The notes beneath the pieces were generated by a model. That model searched no databases, was not told where the DNA came from, and worked only from the letters and a program-made list of their open reading frames with translations. From Liolophura sinensis (Eukaryota > Mollusca > Polyplacophora > Chitonida > Chitonidae), in assembly GCF_032854445.1 (NCBI RefSeq), contig NC_088297.1, forward strand, positions 19,419,127 to 19,483,126: a stretch of DNA of 64,000 nucleotides, written 5' to 3'. The translations under genes were made by a program, and so were the position numbers. Shown piece after piece: positions 49,427-61,120 of this stretch (position 1 is the stretch's first letter; each line of letters opens with the position of its first letter).

Positions 49427-50508
49427 TGGTTTCACCTGAGTTATCTGTTTTTCTTTGAAAAACAAGTGATTATCTTATTTGTATCATAATTTTCTACACG
49501 AGAATCCCCATTGTACCTGCCTGGATTTGTGCCGAGATTGCAAACATTCCATTCAGTCTCATCCACTTCACTCGTAAATTGACTGATTGAATGACTGTTT
49601 TCATTGACTGATTGATTTGAACGCCTTATCAGAGAATATTCTCCGTAGAGAGCGTGTGTCAGTATAATGATCCAAGGGATATGGATATCACGGATTAAAT
49701 CACATGGTCGCTCTGATTAACTGACTGACCTACATTGCTCCGTGTGCAGAGCAGATTTCCCGCCACTGTGAGATCTACACGTGTCTTTCATGTGGACGAT
49801 ATGCAAGTACTGTCAAACGATATGCATTTGTATGTAAGACCACACTAAAGTCCCCAAAAGGCCTGTTGACCTGTTATTGTCACCTTACTCTGGGGAACAG
49901 TGGAGGCGGCGGGCCTCGATAAGTTCCGTTCCAAGACTAAAGTCAAGCAAACACATTGTGTGTCAAAGCAGCAGATGTTGAACATCTCAACCAATCAGCA
50001 AAGAAACAAGCGAACAAGTCACTTATTTTCGGTTACACCAGGGCATTGATTTTTCTTACTATATATGTAGTAAATTTGTCAACTTCAATTAAAAAAAATT
50101 ATGTACCCTAAGTTTTGCTTGGTACAATGCCCTACATCCACATGCACTTTTCCCCACAAGGTATCCAAAAATCAACCAAGCCTGACCACCATTCCTTGAG
50201 CTGTGTTGGCGGAAGTGAAGTCCTTAACATAATGCTACCATGATAACGTCCAGGGGGTGGGAAGTAACACGGCTAAAAAAGTTTTGAGTTCTATCGAAAA
50301 GAGATAAAAAACATTTGATCATGGTGCAAAATAACAGCGCAGAAATGTACAGTGTATCAACAAGCTAAACTGTTCGTGTGGCCGTATTACCCAATCAGTA
50401 CCCATTCACGGAAACAAATGTTGGACCCAATTGCCAATCAACAAAATCTACAGAACACAATTCCCTTGTTTCGTATAATTTACCTCAAGAATACCATTCA
50501 TAAAGAGT
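49427..50508. other. Spacer between tail-to-tail copies A and B
   Basis: I see no gene, array or SINE here. It ends at the left edge of the tandem duplication. Confidence 0.5.
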
Positions 50509-50654
50509 TGGCACTCTATCTTTGGTTTACCGAGGTTGTCATGAAGCCAGTGAGACAAAAAACAATTAACGAATCCCCGAAGCTTTATTGCATTATATGG
50601 GGCTTTCGTGAGAAAAACAACAATAAATTCAACATGTATTGGACCAAATCGAGT

Positions 50655-50660
50655 ATTTAT
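50655..50660 (-). promoter_or_regulatory. Poly(A) signal of protease copy B
   Basis: On the minus strand AATAAA begins within about 10 bases after the stop codon. The duplicate copy D has the same arrangement. The position is unusually close to the stop. Confidence 0.4.
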
Positions 50661-50667
50661 TATACCA

Positions 50668-53600
50668 CTACATACAGGGTTTGACGTGATCATCTATTTC
50701 AGGACGGTTTCCGGTATAAACATAATCAAGCATAGCGAACAGGTCTGGGTCCTTCTGGTGGATAAACTCACGAGCCGCAGCTACAGACGGACAGATGGTG
50801 TTTCCACCATGACCACATCTGTAAAGGGATAAATTTCTTGACAAAATTATAGGATGATTACTTACTCGGTATGTTAAAATGGTAGATATAGTTATTAGCG
50901 GTAGATGGAGAATTGAATTCTGTACATGGAATGAAAGATTCATGTTAACGGCTTAAATTATTTGGTGATTGAAAAAATATTTAATTTATTAATTTCTGTT
51001 TTCTTCATGTGTTCATAGTTTATGCAGCAAACAATCAATGCTTAATTACAAAAGAACAGAAAACTGAAATTAAAGCCATTTATAAATGGTCACCTCGAAT
51101 GCGAACGTGGGAATAATATATAGACAGCCAATAAGAAAGCTATGCTTTGAATACATGGTACACGCAAGGGTTTCAACTATGCAGTTAGTTTATTTTTTAT
51201 CGCTCTGATCCTTAGGGACAGCATTTTTGACAAAGATTCTTGTTCTTTATTTGATTAGGGTTTTACACCATACTCAAGAATATTTTACTTATACGACGGC
51301 CACCTGCATTGTAGTGGGAGGAAACCGATTCCTCGTGCACCGAGCTTAACCCCCATGGTTTAAATACATGTTCCATTCATAGTATAACTGAATAAAAGCA
51401 TACCTGCAGAAGAAACAATAAACAGTTTTGATTGGATTTTTAAGTAAACAATGACGAAACTCGGACCTGTTCATTCCACCGGAAGTCCACAACATGTGAC
51501 CAAACATGAAAAAGGCCCCGGATGATTCCGCCCAATATTCGTTCTGATTGGACATAAGGTAAGAATGCATGCCCCAGACCTGTTTGGCGTGGTCATTTGT
51601 ATAAGCATCGTGAATCTGAAGCAGAAATGAATATTTTATTTATTAATAGACTTGTTTATTTGACTGGTGTTTTACACCGAACTTAGGAATATTTCACTTA
51701 TATGACGCCGGACAGATGGGAGGCAACAAGACAGAGCCCGGAGGAAACACACAACCACCCGCATGTTGCTAGCAGACCTCTAACGCACGGTGGGAGAGGA
51801 AACCAGCATCAGTAGAAACGAATAGGTATGATAAATTATAATACACTGTGCTACATAACGAAAATGTGAGATTTCCTGATCCACCAGCATTGCATATTTC
51901 ATTTTTATATTGGCGAAAGAAGGGGAAAATAAAGACTTAGCAATACTGACCCTTCAAACTTTCGTCACAGCCCATATATCCCTGACCAATGAATTCACTG
52001 GCTCGAATCTAATGGGAGAGCTTCGAGTTCGAAATCTTTACTGACGGGTCACACAGCACAGTTTGATTTTTCTTTTTACTTTCAAAAAGACCAGACTCGA
52101 AACTTCCCTATTCCTTGTTTGATTGGCTGCGACTTTAGGAACCGAAGGATTTTACATCTACCCAAAGACGGTAGTTTGCTTCGGTTTATTCCACCAGTAA
52201 ATCTTGGTATATATTTGACTGAATGAATGATCATGGTTTAATGCCACTTCAACAATATTTAAACCATGCCTTGGTGAGGCATATAATTGAGGAAATATTT
52301 TGGATGAATATCAGCATAATCCGATTAGTGATCTGTTCTAGAATATACACTGAAAGAAAAAAGATATCAAGTGTGTTATCGTTGTGTGAACTTATAACAA
52401 AAAGACAAACGAATGTGTAGTCGTTACGCTTCGTGGATATAGTCTCGAAAACGCATCACTGGATTAATATTTTTGATTCCATTTAGCTGGATGGAGAAAA
52501 CTCTAAAATAAGCTGAAGAAAAGTGTTTTCAGATTTATTTATTTATTTGATTGGTGTTTTACGCCGTACTCAAGAATATTTCACTTGTAAGACGGCGGCC
52601 AGCATTATGGTCGGAGGAGACCGGGAAAAACCCACGACCATCCGCAGGTTGCTGAAAGACCTTTTCAAATATAATTTTTCTGTTTCATCTTATTACTATT
52701 AATTTTTGTCGAGTGATCGAGTTGTTTAAGAAGTTCAGAACCTACTCTCTTTTTCCAGTAGCTGGGGAGGTGAAACATGATTAGGTGGGCGAACTCGTGG
52801 CCTACAACGTTTAATCTCCCGTGATACCCATCGTTTTTGCACAACACGTTACTGTCGACAATGTATGAGTACCCAGCCGTCAGGCCGCCAATATTCTGGA
52901 ACTTGCGGGTGCCACCCACGCATGTGTGACGACAAGATCCTGCACAGGTTCCTTGTTCAAGCGAGAAAAAATCGGACAAGATCAGTTCTATATGAGATCC
53001 TGCACACGCTCTTTCTTTAAGCAAGACAAAATGAGACAAGTTGAAAACTGCACAAGACCTTTCATAGATTTCTGGTCAAGTGAGACAAGTTCAGACAAAA
53101 GTCAGAACTAAATAAGATCTTTCAGTTTTTTCATGTTCAGGTTGGATAAGATCAGATAAGACCAGTAGTAGTAAAGATGCTTTGTAGGTTCCTTGTTAAG
53201 AAAAGAAACGATCAAAAATATTAGAACTTTATAAGAAAAAAAAACTTTCACAAATTCCTTGTTTTTGTGAGACAAGATAATAACAGTTCCAAATTAACCA
53301 ACATCTGTACAAGGTCTGAATTAAATCAGATCCTTTACATGATCCTTGAAATAAGATAGAGGTCAGAAAGTTCTGATTTCAAATCAGATCTATACAACAT
53401 TCTTTGCAGATTTCTTGATAGGATCACGCAAGATTAGTATATATATTATATAAGATTAAACAAGATCAGTACTAAACAAGATCTTTTGCAGACTTCTTGA
53501 TCAAGTGTGACAAGACCAGTAATATTTTAAAAGAAATCTCATTTTCAGTTTGTTCTTCAGGTTTAATTTGCTTCTATTATTAGTATTTACCAGTGTATAT

Positions 53601-55577
53601 GTTTGCAACGAGAAACAGTTGTTTACCATTCGTTTCGTGCCTATGTGACCGGTCTTGAGCCTCAGCCAAGCAATTGCCCATTAAATATATTGATTTATAT
53701 TCGTCATTGAACCTACTTTTGCACTCTGGTGTGTTCGCGTGACTGGCCATCTCCGGGTAAACCACAAGCCCGTGGCCCTTGGGGAACAGACGGACCCCTT
53801 TACTACGGGCTACCCCTTCGAAGATGATATCAGGCATGTGCCTCATCATGGACCCCATTGTGTGGGCCGCCTGGAACGAAGAGAAAAGGCGTACAGCATA
53901 GAGAGTAAATCCAGAGCACTATGTGATAGTTCACAAATGATCACACGTAACCGTTAAAATACGGCCTCTTTTCAATTTTCCTTAGTTAGGGTTTTATTAT
54001 AACTATTCATGTAAATGCATAAATAGCAGGAAATTACACGCCCCCTGGTACCATGGCTTAAGCAGAATTGGGTAAAAAATGCAGTGATGTTAACTGTAGC
54101 CAGCATTATGGTGGGATGAAACCGGTCAGAATCCGGTGGAAACCCACGATAATTTTCAGGTATATGGCAGACAATCCCACCTACGACAGGAGAGGAAGCA
54201 AGTGAGATGGAGTTGAACTCACAGCGAATGCAGTGGTGAGGGGCTTCTGAGTCACTATGCTGTGCTACCACGCTAAACACTCAGCCACAGACCTACTAAG
54301 TCATTAGGCTGTCAAACTCTCACACACCTCACACAATACAGTCTGCATTTTTTGTCGGATTACCAAGTAGACTGTGTGTTTTGGGAGCAGTAGGCTACAT
54401 GTACCTTTTCAACGGCTTCTTCTGACACAAGGTTCGTGGCCTGGATGAGAACAACGGACTCGTTTTGAGGTTTGTCTAACAACAATCGCCCATCTTTGGT
54501 GACGTAGCGGCTTCTAATCACCAGAGGTGGGTGGGTCGGAAGAGGCGTCAGAGTGGGCGACAAAGTGGCCGTAGTGTTCCTGGGAAATGATATAAATGGG
54601 TATGTTTACCGTCATATGAGCGAATTGACTTTACCGCCCTACCCAAATAGGGCCAGCAAGCCCCGAAAAACTTTATTCCGTTGACGGTGTCTGATGTTTC
54701 CAGTACAAAAAATGTGGCGAAATTCAATTTGTTACACAGTGACGTTTACATATAAGGTCAATGTGAAAAACCCGTATCGAAGATCGACGTCACCAGACAG
54801 GATGGAACACCTGCCACTAATTATCAAAATTAACATTTAACCGTTCATTTTTGTTAAGACGAGTTTTCTGATAAAAATCTATTTTGGAAAGATCTGCTGA
54901 CGTATTTTACACCGCGTTTTTAACCTTACATATCGCAGATGGTGAGGAAAAAATAGAAAGAAAGTTTGTAAGTGATCTTCTTTACAAGAAAACTAGAAAA
55001 TATGGTCCTAAAATATCATCTTACATGGTAGTCTATGTTGTCTTACCAAGTTAAAGACACGAAAATGTTAAACTACACTGACGGCCGTAAGTGGGAAGGT
55101 CTGGCTGCAGCCTGCGGATAGTCGTGGGTTCCCCCGGGCTCTGCCCGGTTTCCACCCACCATAATGCTGACCACCGTCGTATAAGTGAAATGTTCTTGAG
55201 TACGGCGTAAAACACCAATCAAATAAATAAATAAATAAATTACACTGAACATAATTTATACCGACAATTGATTTTGCACCTAATTTTGCTCAAACAAGTT
55301 TTTTTTAGAGCGTTCGTGAAAATCATCTCCATAGCAACCTTAACATATTTTTGTTGTAAAGTGTCAACAGAATTTCCATTAATGAACCTAAAATAACAGA
55401 CCTACATCGACAATACATGCTAAATTACTATTTACATCAATAGCCTTTATTATGGTGTGAAAGATAAATTCTGAAGAAAAGGAACATTGGTAAGGAAATG
55501 CATGAAATACCATGGGGGCACCACGCGACGTACGTCATCAACAAAAGCTCCCTCTGGTGGCGGAGGAGCAAGAACAT
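50668..55577 (-). CDS. Secreted zinc metalloprotease (M34/ATLF-like), copy B; signal exon not found
   Basis: Six exons on the minus strand correspond to exons 2-7 of copy A: 55577-55511, 54579-54405, 53870-53717, 52951-52746, 51615-51467, 50818-50668. Intron phases agree with copy A, and four exon lengths match it within three bases (154, 206, 149, 151). The first visible exon encodes a run of four prolines, as in copy A. The fourth has the Cys-rich stretch and HEFAH; the fifth has NQNEYWAE, again 39 residues after the second His. It ends in K-P-C-M. No stop or frameshift is seen. The start and signal-peptide exon should lie between 55,577 and about 57,450, but I could not find one with a phase-1 donor. 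Inferred: a functional secreted peptidase with the same zinc site as copy A. Confidence 0.72.
51248..51330 (-). mobile_element. SINE family 1, tail fragment
   Basis: Carries 'gggttttacaccatactcaa' and 'gtgggaggaaaccg'. It is shared with 61698-61781 in the second duplicate. Confidence 0.65.
51647..51808 (-). mobile_element. SINE family 1, partial
   Basis: Tail and central domain only, in the copy-B intron. Present at the same place in copy D (62090-62255), so it predates the duplication. Confidence 0.7.
52534..52662 (-). mobile_element. SINE family 1, partial
   Basis: Carries 'gattggtgttttacgccgta' and 'accatccgcaggttgctg'. It sits just downstream of the HEFAH exon of copy B and is present in copy D at 62987-63115. 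Confidence 0.75.
52936..53560 (-). repeat. ~60-bp degenerate repeat at the exon-5 acceptor of copy B
   Basis: On the minus strand, about ten diverged units carry a '(a)ttgatcaag...tgcaggatcttgt' pattern. The last unit contains the real acceptor and the first bases of exon 5. The unit just upstream repeats the codons for C-A-G-S in the same frame. Copy D has the same array. Confidence 0.75.
53890..54085 (-). mobile_element. Pearl-like element, arm with one core unit, in an intron of copy B
   Basis: The core 'gcatagagagtaaatccaga' is followed by arm sequence with 'catgtaaatgcataaatagc' and 'ccatggcttaagcagaattg', matching arms at 8100-8200 (inverted), 15480 and 56860. Confidence 0.6.
54090..54293 (-). 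mobile_element. SINE family 1, tail-less
   Basis: Central domain ('gccagcattatggtgggatg') and tRNA-like head ('ctcagccacaga' end) are present. The usual 5' tail on this strand is replaced by the pearl-like arm. Confidence 0.65.
55084..55245 (+). mobile_element. SINE family 1, 5'-truncated
   Basis: Central domain and tail with (AAAT)n, lacking the tRNA head. It lies in the intron between the first two visible exons of copy B. Confidence 0.8.
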
Positions 55578-55741
55578 CTAAAATTTAAAAGAAGAACATT
55601 ACCCAGGACACACCTTTTTTATTGGAGATGCTGTACTAACGATGTCGGAAAAACAGAACAATGATTTATATAGTGGTGCGGTTTTATTGCGTTTTACTCA
55701 ATTGACTGACTAAAAGAATAAAACAACTAGAAAATGGATAT

Positions 55742-55990
55742 CTATTTATTTATTTGATTGGTGTTTTACGTCGTACTCAAGAATATTTCATTTATACGAC
55801 GGAGGCCAGCATTGTGGTGGGAGGAAACCGGACAGAGCCCAAGCGAAAAGTTGCTGCAGACCTTCACACGCACGGGCGGAGAGGGAGCCAGCATGAACTA
55901 GACTTGAACTCAGAGCGACCCTTGGTGGGAGGCTCCTGCGTCATTGCCCCGTGCAGACGTGCTACCCCCCTCGGAAACGGAGGCCCCACC
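55742..55990 (-). mobile_element. SINE family 1
   Basis: A nearly complete element upstream of copy B, with the head end 'ggaaacggaggcccc' and tail 'gattggtgttttacgtcgta'. Confidence 0.8.
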
Positions 55991-56234
55991 AGAAGAACCA
56001 ACGCCAACATGTAGGGTAAAAATCCGAGAATGTATACTCACGGCTTAACGATATGACTACAAGGAATAAGTTTACGCCATCCATTATACCATTGATTACT
56101 GCAGAGGCCTACATGAGTGGTCAAAACATTAACTACCATCTGTGTGAAAGATTACCTTCTCACGAACAGCTGGACTAAAATCTAGATAACATGTCTAGAT
56201 AATCAGACGTGTCTTCCTACACTCTGAAATGCTT

Positions 56235-56402
56235 TCATGTATATTTATGTATGCTGGTGGTTATACGTCGTACTTAGCATATTTTCAATCATATATATGG
56301 CGACGAGGAGTCATTAGGTGTGTGTGTATATATACTGTGTCTTCTTGTGGCAGGGCGAGTGCATGCCGCCAAAGTTCTGCCGCCACTCGGCTGCATCCGA
56401 TA
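56235..56402 (-). mobile_element. SINE family 2, 3' part
   Basis: Tail-side sequence ('gttatacgtcgtacttagca', 'ttgtggcagggcgagtgcat') matching the 3' half of the element at 23700. Confidence 0.6.
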
Positions 56403-57457
56403 TCTGAATAGTCCAAATTGTTTCCTCTAGGCTACCCAGTAGCCTTCTTGTGTACCTTGACAGGTCCATGAGTTTCCTCTGGCCTCGGTTGAGGCCTTGT
56501 CAGATTCTGGGTAGGTACAATGGATTTCTCTATGCCCCGCTGTGGTGATTATTGGACTGTTGAAAGTTTCCTGTGACCTCTATCCGTTTTCCTGTGAGAC
56601 AATATACTTACCATCTGATTTGCGTGTCGTGTTTTCACACACGAATGACCATTGTGCTTCACTGGTAGGTGTCGCTACCAGATACTAAATATTACACTGA
56701 CAGATTTCTGACCAGCTAACCTGCTTGTCGTATTCATGTTACAATGTTACAATACAACGTTTAGATTAATTGAATGACTTTTTTTTATTCATTATTAACG
56801 TGAAGTCTTCTATACAAAGATTGTATAGCTTACTGGTCTGGGAAACGATAGAGGGATTTTAAACTCTATGTTTATGTAAATACTTACATATAAGCAACCT
56901 ACGCCATGTATTAAGCAGAATTACAGAAATGCTGTGATGTTGATAGCAACGTATTAGACGTCACTGGCCTAGAATCCCATAGGAGGGTTGTCGATGTCTT
57001 ATATTTAACCAGTCCCTTAAAATAATGACCTGCCCGAGGCCGACGTTGTGTCAACACCTCGTTTATTCGAATGTCTACACGACAAGGACCTCAACCGATT
57101 GTCCAGGGGACAAGTGAAGAATTCACAAGTATGTATGTACGTTGTTTTCAAGGACGTTACAGCGGAAAACGTTAACATACACATTGCCCTCAAACAATGG
57201 CAAGTACAGCACACAACAAGGTCACTTTGTGATTTATTTTGAAAGAAAGCAATTCTTCAATATTTCATGTTAAATTCTTCTTTCTACTCATCAAGAGAAA
57301 ATCTTAAATCAACCAAGCCATAACAGAAATCTCTTCTAAAACAAAAGGAAGTGTGAGAAATTTTATTGGTTCTGGAAGTTTGCGGAGAGAAACGCCAGTA
57401 TATATAATCTGTATTCATCAAATACTCAATTCAATATGCCCCAATGTAGCGGTTTCA
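56403..57457. other. Intergenic stretch between copies B and C
   Basis: It holds diverged ~58-bp repeats (56410-56600, related to 48531) and a pearl-like arm (56860-56985). No supported gene is seen. The missing first exon of copy B may lie here. Confidence 0.4.
56860..56985 (-). mobile_element. Pearl-like arm fragment
   Basis: 'ttatgtaaatacttacatat', 'ttaagcagaattacagaaat' and 'gtcactggcctagaatccca' match other arms in inverted order. Confidence 0.55.
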
Positions 57458-57822
57458 CTACATACAGGGTCTGATGCCGTCGTCTTTCACAGGACTGTTC
57501 CCCATATAAACATAATTCAATATGGCGTACAGGTCTGGGTCTTTCTGGTGGATGAATTCACGAGCGGCGGTTACTGATGGGCACAGAGTCTTTCCACCAA
57601 GACCACATCTTGTGGGGGAGATAAAATTTTGGACTAAATGAATAGCTAAATAAATGATCTATCGGTATGTTAAAACCACCGATTGACTGATACATTTCCT
57701 GCCCAGTAAATTGACAACCAATGTTAATAAAAATTCAATGATTGATCGTTAGTGCTCATTTAAATGATTTTCTGATTGAATGAGTGTATTTAATAATTAT
57801 GTGGTCAATTATCTGATTAATT

Positions 57823-58075
57823 AAGGGGACTCCGTAGCCTAGTAGTTAGCGTGCTAGCGCATCACAATGGCACTGGAACTTCTCACCAATATAATTGAAG
57901 ACGTACAGGTCGCTGTGAATTCAAGTCCATCTCATGTTGGCTCACTCTATGGTTGTACCTTGGATGATCTTCCAGCAATCTGCGGATGGTCGTGGGCTCT
58001 GTTCTGTTTCTTCCCACCATAATGCTAGGTGCTGTCTTATGTGTGAAATATTCTTGATTACGACAGAAAATAATA
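57823..58075 (+). mobile_element. SINE family 1, degenerate
   Basis: Starts with a tRNA-like head ('ctccgtagcctagtagttag') and is diverged throughout. It lies in an intron of copy C. Confidence 0.7.
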
Positions 58076-58147
58076 GCCCAGAAAATCAAAACAATTTCGC
58101 TATATACGGTTTTACCGAAATTTACCTTCTTGACGTATACATCTCTT

Positions 58148-58415
58148 GGGGTCTCCGTGGCTCAGTCGGTTAGCGCGCTACCGCAGCGTAATGAGCCAGG
58201 AATCTCTCACCAATGCGGTCGCTGTGAGTTCAAGTCCAGTTCATGCTGGCTTCCTCTCCGGCCGTACGTGGGAAGGTCTGCCAGCAACCTGCGGATGGTC
58301 GTGGGTTTCCCCGGGCTGTGCCCGGTTTCCACCCACCATAATGCTGGCCGCCGTCGTATAAGTGAAATATTCTTGAGTACGGCGTAAAACACCAATCAAA
58401 TAAATAAATAAATAC
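58148..58415 (+). mobile_element. SINE family 1, full-length reference copy
   Basis: The cleanest member. The head has box A-like 'tggctcagtcggttagcgcg' and box B-like 'gtgagttcaagtcc'. A central domain ('tgcggatggtcgtgggtttc') follows, then the tail 'gagtacggcgtaaaacacca' and (AAAT)n. Confidence 0.9.
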
Positions 58416-59159
58416 ATCTCTTAGACTATAACCAAAAATAATACTGGTAACATCTCAAAAACTACATGTTTGAGTTTACTTTAGATAAACAGGAACTGGA
58501 GTGACGTCATCCTCACCTATTCATACCACCGGAAGTACCCAACAAATGGCTGAACATGAAGAAGGCGCCGGATGCTTCCGCCCAATACTCATTCTGATTG
58601 GACATGAGGTAAGAGTGCATGCTCCAGGCCTGTTTGGCGTGGTCGTTGGTATACGCCTCGTGAATCTAAAGCAGAAACGAATAAATACAATTGACTCATC
58701 ATCATAAAATTTCTGTCTCTTGTTCATTGCATAGTATGGATCATGGTTGTAAAAATGGAGACGAAGACAGACAGGATTTGCAACCAAATATAGAATTCCC
58801 CTAGCATGGAGCTCCGTACTTTTGACGGAGTTAATTTAAGCCTGTCCAATGAAATACCAGAATAATACAGGTTTCGCGGTTATGGCTTTATATCAAAAAT
58901 TTTCCATTCATGACCCTATAATCTTGAAAGTTGTTCGATAATAATATATTGAATGAATATAATCAAGTATTGGATATATTTTGAACCAGTAGTTGATCAG
59001 GACTCTGCTAGTGGGCTAATTGTCAGCCCCCAAGGCCTATTTTTAACGTTACATATGTCCACAAATTTTAAATGTGATGAAAACACATTATCTCAGTAAA
59101 TCTAAACAGACCAGTTTGGTGTAGTCCTAATAAATTGCAGTTAACATAACTGCAATTAA

Positions 59160-59345
59160 TTTAACCAAATTCTGCTGAAATTGTTGTGCTAGAGGGTGCC
59201 CGAATTGTTACATGAGCACTTAGAATAAAAGCCTAACTGAGATAATTTGACAGGATGTCAGCTTTTACCAGTTACGTGTAAGCATTTGTAAATTATCACA
59301 ATGTCGTCGATGCTCTGATTTTTACTCTCCAGGCTGTTGTTCTTT
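59160..59345 (+). mobile_element. Pearl-like element fragment
   Basis: Arm ('aaccaaattctgct') plus one core unit ('cacaatgtcgtcgatgctct'), as at 8140-8260. In an intron of copy C. Confidence 0.5.
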
Positions 59346-59447
59346 TACGTTATACAACAATACAAATGAACCTGGCGTAACTGGGTTTAACCTAATTAAT
59401 ATGGTACAAAAAGCGCAATGCGGGATTTATAGTTTTGAGTCATCTGC

Positions 59448-59580
59448 ATGCTGCTGCAGACATTACCACGTACGACCAGAGAGAAACCCAGCAGGAACTG
59501 AACTTGAACTCACGGCTACCCCATAGCTGAGAGGCAGCTAAATCCTTGCGCCGCTCTTGCACGCTAACCACATAGCAACA
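59448..59580 (-). mobile_element. SINE family 1 head fragment
   Basis: tRNA-like head and part of the central domain, diverged, adjacent to a trinucleotide tract. Confidence 0.55.
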
Positions 59581-59599
59581 GTCACCCTGATGTTGATGA

Positions 59600-59715
59600 C
59601 AATGGCAATGGTGATGATGGTAAGGGTGGTGGTGGTGGTGATGACGATGATAATGACGACGACGACGAGGACGACGACGACGACGACGATGACGATGATT
59701 TGGTGGTGGTGGTGG

Positions 59716-59746
<31 letters not shown>

Positions 59747-59818
59747 GGTGGTGGTGGTGGTGATGATGGTGATGGACGATGACGACGACGACGATGACGA
59801 CGATGATGATGATTTTGT
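59600..59818. repeat. (GGT)n/(GAC)n/(GAT)n trinucleotide tract
   Basis: Long runs of ggt, gac and gat triplets just beside the disrupted HEFAH exon of copy C. It creates artefactual poly-His and poly-Trp frames. Confidence 0.9.
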
Positions 59819-60049
59819 AGTTTTCTTTCAGAACCTTCTTACCCTCTGTTTCAGTATCGAGGGAGATGAAACATGATGAGGTGAGCGAACTCGTGTCCAA
59901 CAGCGTTAAACAGCCCGCGAAACCCGTCATTTTTGCACAGCACGTTACTGTCGACAATGTACGAGTACCCAGCCGTCAGACCCACCGATATTCTGGAACT
60001 TCCGGGTACCACCTACACATGTTTTGCCACAAGATCCTACACAGGTTCC

Positions 60050-60963
60050 TTGTTCAAGTGAGACAAAATCAGACAAGATCAGTACTATGTAAGATCCTTC
60101 AGAAATTCCCCAAAACAACAGAGTTGTGAATACTTCCCCCGCTGTCAGTTACCGGTCGGGTGCAAATCAGATGTATTAAATAGAGAGGACCTTTCAAACA
60201 TTCAATGTTCCTCAGCATATAGGCTGGTACATTTACCTCCCCGAACAATACACTGTCTTGCTATTTCTGGAAGTAAATGGATTTGAACGTGTATCCCCTT
60301 CATTGAGAAAGAAACCAGAAAGGTAACATAGTTTACAGGTACCAATTTTGCTATTGCAAAACTTTTATATTCCCATGGCAGTTTTCTCCGGGGGGGGGGG
60401 GAGGTTGATCGCAGGGGGGGGGGGGGGGTGACAGCTTTTTTTTAGCAGTATTGGTTTATACGACAATCACCCCCACGGTGTTAAACTCATAAACGTCGCT
60501 TTCAACATTATTTCGGTGATGTCACGATGGTGTCAAAATGCCGACACTTCTAGAGCTGCCACGTCGCGTGTGTCTCTCACATTATGCCAAGCGCCTATCG
60601 AGGCAGTGTCAAGAATATATTAAAGCCTTAGGTACGTCTCGATCCTGAATTGAACCACGGATCAACCGTTTACGAGATGCTCTAGCCACCACCCGAGCAG
60701 CCGGTTAGAGAATGATGGTTAGAGTTCATAATGAACTATTTACGGTATTTGTTTCTCCTGATGAAATGTGGTACAAGAGCTGTAGTGTTTCATTATATCC
60801 TCTTACTGGTGATCTTTTCTTATTGATTGATTCTTTTACCCATTTATTCCATTGTTGTTTAATCTGTTCATCGAAAAAGACATTCGTATGCCTGCCATCA
60901 CCCAATAAAGACGCTGCAGGCTGATCATCGCAATCACACACTTAGGGATTTCTCACCCGTTTT
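60050..60963. other. Spacer between copy C and the second duplicate
   Basis: The first ~60 bases continue the acceptor-side repeat seen in copies B and D, then similarity stops. No 5' exons of copy C are seen. The stretch ends at the duplication edge. Confidence 0.5.
60391..60430 (+). repeat. Poly(G) tracts
   Basis: Runs of ten or more G, interrupted by 'aggttgatcgca'. Prone to sequencing error. Confidence 0.9.
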
Positions 60964-61120
60964 GACACTCTATCTTTGGTTTACCGAGGTTATCATGAAG
61001 CCAGTAAAACAAAAAACAATTAACGAATCCCCGAAGCTTTATTGCATTATATGGGCTTTCATGAGAAAAACAACAATAAATTCAACATGTATTGGATCAA
61101 ATCGAGTATTTATTATACCA

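Larger units (their letters stand above)
50509..53544. repeat. Tandem segmental duplication, first copy (visible overlap)
   Basis: This stretch aligns almost base for base with 60964-64000 (3036 against 3037 bases), including introns and three SINE fragments. Small differences include a 9-bp gap near 52,120 and a 9-10 bp insertion near 62,360. The left edge is sharp: sequences to the left of 50,509 and 60,964 are unrelated. The repeat unit is therefore about 10.45 kb, holding copy B whole and copy C in part. Confidence 0.85.
57458..60048 (-). pseudogene. Protease copy C, 5'-truncated and frame-disrupted
   Basis: Only the last three exons are recognisable: 60048-59843, 58665-58517 and 57608-57458, with lengths (206, 149, 151) equal to copy B. 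The exon with the zinc site has one extra base in a C run on the plus strand at 59981-59983 and one missing base near 59852-59853, relative to B and D. The length is preserved, but the Cys-rich region and HEFAH are out of frame, with an early stop. The other two exons are open and keep NQNEYWAE and R-P-C-M. No equivalents of the earlier exons are visible between 60,050 and 60,960. It is either a true pseudogene or a truncated gene with two homopolymer errors in the assembly. Confidence 0.7.

Noticed and set aside
56590-56680. Missing signal-peptide exon of protease copy B (good GTAAGT donor on the minus strand)
   Set aside because: The ATG frame hits a stop after a few codons, and the phase-1 frame has no Met or hydrophobic leader.
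58149-58240. tRNA gene
   Set aside because: tRNA-like head of a family-1 SINE; the anticodon arm and acceptor stem are not intact.
59538-59957. Poly-histidine frame
   Set aside because: It comes from the (GGT)n/(GAT)n tract. Its first part is the shifted frame of the copy-C exon.
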